Source of the DNA: Bacillota bacterium | GTDB lineage: Bacteria; Bacillota; Clostridia; Peptostreptococcales; Anaerovoracaceae | Direction: 5' to 3' | Length of the DNA: 16,980 bases | Assembly (NCBI GenBank): GCA_017936025.1 | Contig: JAGBGL010000045.1 | Location: 1 to 16,980, forward strand | Shown here: positions 14,828-16,980 of the stretch, piece by piece | Layout: the number at the start of each line of letters is the position of its first letter | Position numbering within the stretch: the stretch's first letter is position 1 | Notes under the pieces: model-generated | Told to the model about the DNA's origin: nothing | The model's input: the letters and a program-made list of their open reading frames with translations, nothing else | Database searches by the model: none | Made by a program: the position numbers and the translations under genes

Positions 14828-15862
14828 TTAGCGTGCCACCTTGTGAAATTCATTGATTAAAGTGGCTGCATTTTCAATGGCCCGATCTGTAGTATGAGTA
14901 TATATTTTAGAGGTTAAGGCAATATCAGAATGCCCCATCAGATCACGTGCAACATTTATTGGAACTCCTGCATCCTGCAGATCAGTACAGAAAGTATGAC
15001 GTAAACAATATGGCACGAGGTCAGGAGCTACCCTGCAAGGTTCAACTATTCCGTTATAGTACAATTTACCCCCCATTTCCACATGAAGTGCTTTCTTGAA
15101 CGATTTCCACATATATTTTCTGTTATTCTCGTTAATAGGCATCCCGTACTTATTTGTGAAGAGGTATTCAAATGGATCTTTATTAAGTAAACTGACTTCC
15201 TGCAGCAGTTCCGGAGATATTGGAACATATCTTTTTGCGTTGTATGTTTTAGTGCCATCGATGAAAAGAAGTTCTTTATCATAATCAAAGTGCATGATTT
15301 TTATCCTGGAAGTTTCCCCAGGGCGTAAGCCACAGTATAACATGATTTTTATCCACAAACCATGAGGATGATCTTCAGCAACTTTTAAAATCATAGCTCT
15401 TTCATAATCAGTAATAGCTCTGTGACTTCCCGATACTCCTTTTGGTTTTACTAATCCTCTTGCCGGAGATTTTATAACAAGGTCGTTATTCTCGGCAGCA
15501 GTGAAGATCTGACAAATACATTGATACATTTTATCAATTCTACTTTGACTCATATTTCTGACATTATGAAGAATTTTCTGCAGATGAACAGGTTTGACAT
15601 CTTTAAGGCGTATATGTCCGATTTCAGGCAAAATGTAATTATTTAGTCTGTTGGTATAGTCTTTATATGTTTTCTCGTTACATTGGGCGCTTTTGTAGGT
15701 TTCTAACCATTCTGCTGCCCAGTCACGAACTAACATAGTTGATTCTATAACTTTCTCCTCTTCAATATCTTTAAGCAAAAGAGCTTTTTTCACTTCGAAT
15801 TCTGTCTCATCCTTACAACGGATATAATACCGTTTTCCCTGGTAAGTAAATGATTTTCTCAT
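14828..15862 (-). CDS. int: Tyrosine recombinase/integrase of an integrated element
   Basis: 344 residues starting MRKSFTYQGK; AAAGGA (complement of 15873-15878) is 10 nt upstream. A longer open frame exists but has no better site. An N-terminal arm-binding-like segment (1-40) is followed by a SAM-like core-binding domain (about 44-135, DWAAEWLETYKS and TYKDYTNRLNNYI). The catalytic domain (about 145-340) holds Arg180 (GLRPGE), Lys205 or 210 in the beta-hairpin, YCLRHTF with Arg288, GHSD His311, and the nucleophile Tyr321 in KIYTH. The His usual in the HxxR motif is Tyr285, which as I recall is common in clostridial integrases. It catalyses insertion and excision. The gene points at the 3' end of tRNA-Arg 112 bp away, the standard int/attL layout. 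Confidence 0.93.
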   Translation of the reverse strand: MRKSFTYQGKRYYIRCKDETEFEVKKALLLKDIEEEKVIESTMLVRDWAAEWLETYKSAQCNEKTYKDYTNRLNNYILPEIGHIRLKDVKPVHLQKILHNVRNMSQSRIDKMYQCICQIFTAAENNDLVIKSPARGLVKPKGVSGSHRAITDYERAMILKVAEDHPHGLWIKIMLYCGLRPGETSRIKIMHFDYDKELLFIDGTKTYNAKRYVPISPELLQEVSLLNKDPFEYLFTNKYGMPINENNRKYMWKSFKKALHVEMGGKLYYNGIVEPCRVAPDLVPYCLRHTFCTDLQDAGVPINVARDLMGHSDIALTSKIYTHTTDRAIENAATLINEFHKVAR

Positions 15863-15909
15863 GGTTGTACCATCCTTTCTAAAAATAGGCATAAAAATGC
15901 CCGGGAACA

Positions 15910-15938
15910 TTGAAATTTCTCGGGTTACATGGTACAAT
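15910..15938 (+). promoter_or_regulatory. Plus-strand promoter in the integrase leader
   Basis: TTGAAA (15910-15915), a 17-nt spacer and TACAAT (15933-15938), antisense to the integrase mRNA leader. Transcription would start near 15945. Its -10 lies in the left arm of the 16-bp inverted repeat. Confidence 0.55.
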
Positions 15939-15972
15939 TTGAGTGTCTAATTCGGGTTGTACCATATAACCC
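15922..15972. repeat. 16-bp inverted repeat upstream of integrase
   Basis: GGGTTACATGGTACAA (15922-15937) and TTGTACCATATAACCC (15957-15972) match at 15 of 16 positions with a 19-nt gap. The inner GGTTGTACCAT (15955-15965) recurs as a direct copy at 15863-15873, overlapping the integrase ribosome-site/start region. So the nonamer TTGTACCAT occurs three times in about 110 bp. Confidence 0.85.
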
Positions 15973-16013
15973 AAGCCCTCGCAGAAGTTTATCTTTTGCG
16001 GGGGATTTTTTTT
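15945..16013 (+). ncRNA. Candidate antisense small RNA over the integrase leader
   Basis: A promoter with 17-nt spacing (15910-15938) predicts a start near 15945, and a strong intrinsic terminator ends at 16013, giving about 70 nt. There is no useful open frame. The RNA folds as hairpin 1 (GGGTTGT 15954-15960 with ATAACCC 15966-15972, loop ACCAT) and hairpin 2 (the terminator). GGUUGUACCAU in hairpin 1 is perfectly complementary to AUGGUACAACC in the integrase mRNA, which sits between its ribosome site and AUG. A role in blocking integrase translation is inference; transcription itself is unproven. Confidence 0.4.
15976..16013 (+). terminator. Terminator of the plus-strand leader transcript
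   Basis: CCCTCGCA (15976-15983) and TGCGGGGG (15997-16004) form an 8-bp stem with one G-U pair, followed by eight T (16006-16013). It works only in the plus direction, although both flanking protein genes are on the minus strand. Confidence 0.8.
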
Positions 16014-16046
16014 ATTTTCAAATTCGTCAATATTGTCGGATTTGAG

Positions 16047-16418
16047 TTACTTTTGGTATTTTTCAATTTCTGCTAATTCAGAAACACGTTTTAATGCTTC
16101 ATTTTGTCCAGTCTCATTAAGCGCATTAAAACAACGCATCAATTCTTTTTCCTTTTCGTTATCTTCAAAAATAAAATAAAAACCACCAGTAGTTTCATCA
16201 TAGTAACTATTGCCGATAATTTCTATTAAAGGAATATCTAATGCCAATGCAATTTGTTCTAATGATGGCATTGGAATGTTTATAGTGCCATTCTCATAGC
16301 CCTGCACGGTACGCAAAGATTTATTGATGCTATCTGCTAAATCTTGTTGTGTCATATTTTGTTTTTTTCGATGGATCTTTATGGTAGATCCTATTTTTTT
16401 TCTATAGTCTGTTTCCAT
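16047..16418 (-). CDS. XRE-family (CI-like) repressor of the element
   Basis: 123 residues from METDYRKK; AAGGAGT (complement of 16424-16430) is 5 nt upstream, whereas an upstream in-frame ATG (16446) would start on or before the promoter -10. The HTH_3 domain is at about 8-65: IGSTIKIHRKKQNMTQQDLA, DSINKSLRTVQGYENG, then PSLEQIALALDIP. The C-terminal 55 residues carry no recognisable LexA/S24 peptidase, so induction by RecA-stimulated self-cleavage is unlikely. Divergent orientation to a Cro-like gene across an operator region is the classic phage/ICE immunity arrangement. The integrase lies downstream on the same strand and no minus-strand terminator separates them, so repressor and int could share a transcript. 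Confidence 0.88.
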   Translation of the reverse strand: METDYRKKIGSTIKIHRKKQNMTQQDLADSINKSLRTVQGYENGTINIPMPSLEQIALALDIPLIEIIGNSYYDETTGGFYFIFEDNEKEKELMRCFNALNETGQNEALKRVSELAEIEKYQK

Positions 16419-16436
16419 TTTCCACTCCTTGCGTAT

Positions 16437-16465
16437 AGCATAATGCAAAAATCATAAAAAATCAA
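16437..16465 (-). promoter_or_regulatory. Repressor promoter
   Basis: On the minus strand, TTGATT (complement of 16460-16465), a 17-nt spacer and TATGCT (complement of 16437-16442). A TTGCGTAT half-site (16429-16436) lies at the expected transcription start. Confidence 0.6.
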
Positions 16466-16484
16466 TTAAATTTCATAAAAAATA

Positions 16485-16513
16485 TTGACATGCGCAATTT
16501 AGTTGCGTATTAT
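16485..16513 (+). promoter_or_regulatory. Early (cro-side) promoter
   Basis: A perfect TTGACA (16485-16490), a 17-nt spacer and TATTAT (16508-16513). An operator palindrome fills the spacer, so a bound repressor would block RNA polymerase. Confidence 0.8.
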
Positions 16514-16536
16514 ATAGAAAACGCAATTTAATTTCG
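16493..16536. promoter_or_regulatory. Paired repressor operators CGCAA-N5-TTGCG
   Basis: Site 1 is CGCAATTTAGTTGCG (16493-16507), a perfect palindrome with a 5-nt centre. Site 2 is CGCAATTTAATTTCG (16522-16536), with one mismatch. They lie 29 bp apart and flank the -10 of the early promoter. TTGCGTAT also occurs at 16429-16436 over the repressor start site. Confidence 0.65.
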
Positions 16537-16557
16537 TGTTTTGAAAGGAGATATGCA

Positions 16558-16755
16558 ATGAAATTAGATATTTATAAAATTAAATGCTTTATGGCAAGTC
16601 AGCAAATCTCACAAAAGGACCTTGCTGACAGAATGGGAATAATGGCGAACACTATATCAGCCACATTCAAAAGAGAAAGTGCAACAACTACATTCGTAGG
16701 TAAATTAGCTCATGCATTAGGAACTACTGCAGAAGAGATTACAGTAAAGGAGTGA
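16558..16755 (+). CDS. Cro-like XRE-family DNA-binding protein
   Basis: 65 residues; AAAGGAG stands 7-8 nt before the ATG. It is almost entirely a helix-turn-helix of the Cro/CI class: MASQQISQKDLADRMGIMAN (about 12-31), TISATFKRESATTTFVGKLA, then ALGTTAEEIT. Such small proteins act as Cro-type antirepressors or as second regulators in phages and ICEs. It is the first gene after the operator-controlled early promoter and is followed immediately by the next gene, whose ribosome site overlaps its stop, so the two are translationally linked. Exact role (Cro or other) cannot be settled from sequence. Confidence 0.85.
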   Translation: MKLDIYKIKCFMASQQISQKDLADRMGIMANTISATFKRESATTTFVGKLAHALGTTAEEITVKE

Positions 16756-16760
16756 AGAAC

Positions 16761-16964
16761 ATGGAAAGAAGAGATTTGATTTATGAAATGAAAAAAGCTG
16801 TAAACGGAGCTGCATTTATTTCTATGACAACCCTGTCGAAATACCTTGGAAGAGGAAAAGCATACACAAAAGAAGTTGTTGCTGATCTTGATAAGATTGA
16901 TAATAAATACTTCATTCCAGATGTTGTCGGTCAGTTAATGGACATGAAAAGTAGAGGACATTAA
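16761..16964 (+). CDS. Small phage/ICE HTH protein, possible excisionase
   Basis: 67 residues from MERRDLIYEM; AAAGGAG (16746-16752) is 8 nt upstream and overlaps a possible GTG at 16752, so the ATG is preferred. The sequence is a compact alpha-helical domain: FISMTTLSKYLGRGKAYTKE is a helix-turn-helix-like stretch, then a strand with DNKYFIPDVV, and a short tail. I associate this IDGKYYFIPDVA-type ending with small uncharacterised winged-helix proteins in Firmicute prophages; its size and place in the early operon also fit an excisionase. Neither is proven. A further ribosome site (AAGGAG, 16963-16968) and an ATG at 16977 show that the operon continues beyond the window. Confidence 0.65.
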   Translation: MERRDLIYEMKKAVNGAAFISMTTLSKYLGRGKAYTKEVVADLDKIDNKYFIPDVVGQLMDMKSRGH

Positions 16965-16980
16965 GGAGAATGCTGCATGA

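Larger units (their letters stand above)
14700..16980. mobile_element. Left end of an element integrated at tRNA-Arg(CCG)
   Basis: The tRNA 3' end is followed by an inward-pointing integrase, then a CI-like repressor, operator region, Cro-like and excisionase-like genes. Composition becomes distinctly AT-rich. No structural, conjugation or cargo genes are visible yet, so prophage and ICE/IME cannot be told apart. attL probably lies in the tRNA T-arm/acceptor region; attR is outside the window and the exact left boundary is uncertain. Confidence 0.8.

Noticed and set aside
15861..15873. Upstream mini-ORF (MVQP) overlapping the integrase start
   Set aside because: Its ATG directly abuts the purine-rich ribosome site with no spacing, so initiation there is unlikely.

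Overview
The window looks like the chromosome of a spore-former-related, Gram-positive, anaerobic Firmicute of class Clostridia. The support is AGGAGG-type ribosome sites, near-consensus sigma-A promoters, intrinsic terminators, a CWB2 (cell wall binding repeat 2) surface protein, a Spo0A-type DNA-binding domain, LytR-CpsA-Psr (LCP) proteins and a CCA-encoding tRNA. A Peptostreptococcales/Anaerovoracaceae-like host is a guess, not shown.

Layout. 1-3129: 3' part of a very large secreted protein made of a 41-residue Cys/His-rich tandem repeat followed by three CWB2 modules that hold it to the wall. 3225-4268: a DUF2971 gene with its own promoter. 4270-4596 (minus): a stand-alone Spo0A C-terminal DNA-binding domain with no receiver. 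4712-6270 (minus): an acyl-CoA synthetase-like adenylating enzyme, divergent from a LysR-type regulator (6449-7396) that probably controls it. 7429-13640: a cell-envelope and translation block of two tandem LCP ligases with unlike cytoplasmic domains, D-Ala-D-Ala ligase and a TGS-less threonyl-tRNA synthetase. 13654-13938: a DUF2007 gene, then two consecutive terminators. 14069-14533: a HicAB remnant in which hicA is reduced to about its first dozen codons while hicB and its promoter/operator persist. 14639-14715: tRNA-Arg(CCG).

14716-16980: the left end of an integrated element (prophage or ICE) inserted at the 3' end of that tRNA. It carries a tyrosine integrase pointing at the tRNA, an unusual non-coding leader, a CI-like repressor, a divergent Cro-like gene and a small HTH/excisionase-like gene. 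The right end lies outside the window. Base composition drops to AT-rich here.

The most novel signal is in the integrase leader (15860-16013). A plus-strand promoter (TTGAAA-17-TACAAT) is followed within about 70 nt by a strong terminator. The predicted small RNA folds into two hairpins, and 11 nt around its first loop are perfectly complementary to the integrase mRNA just before its start codon. This suggests an antisense RNA that controls integrase translation, or alternatively a set of DNA operator repeats.
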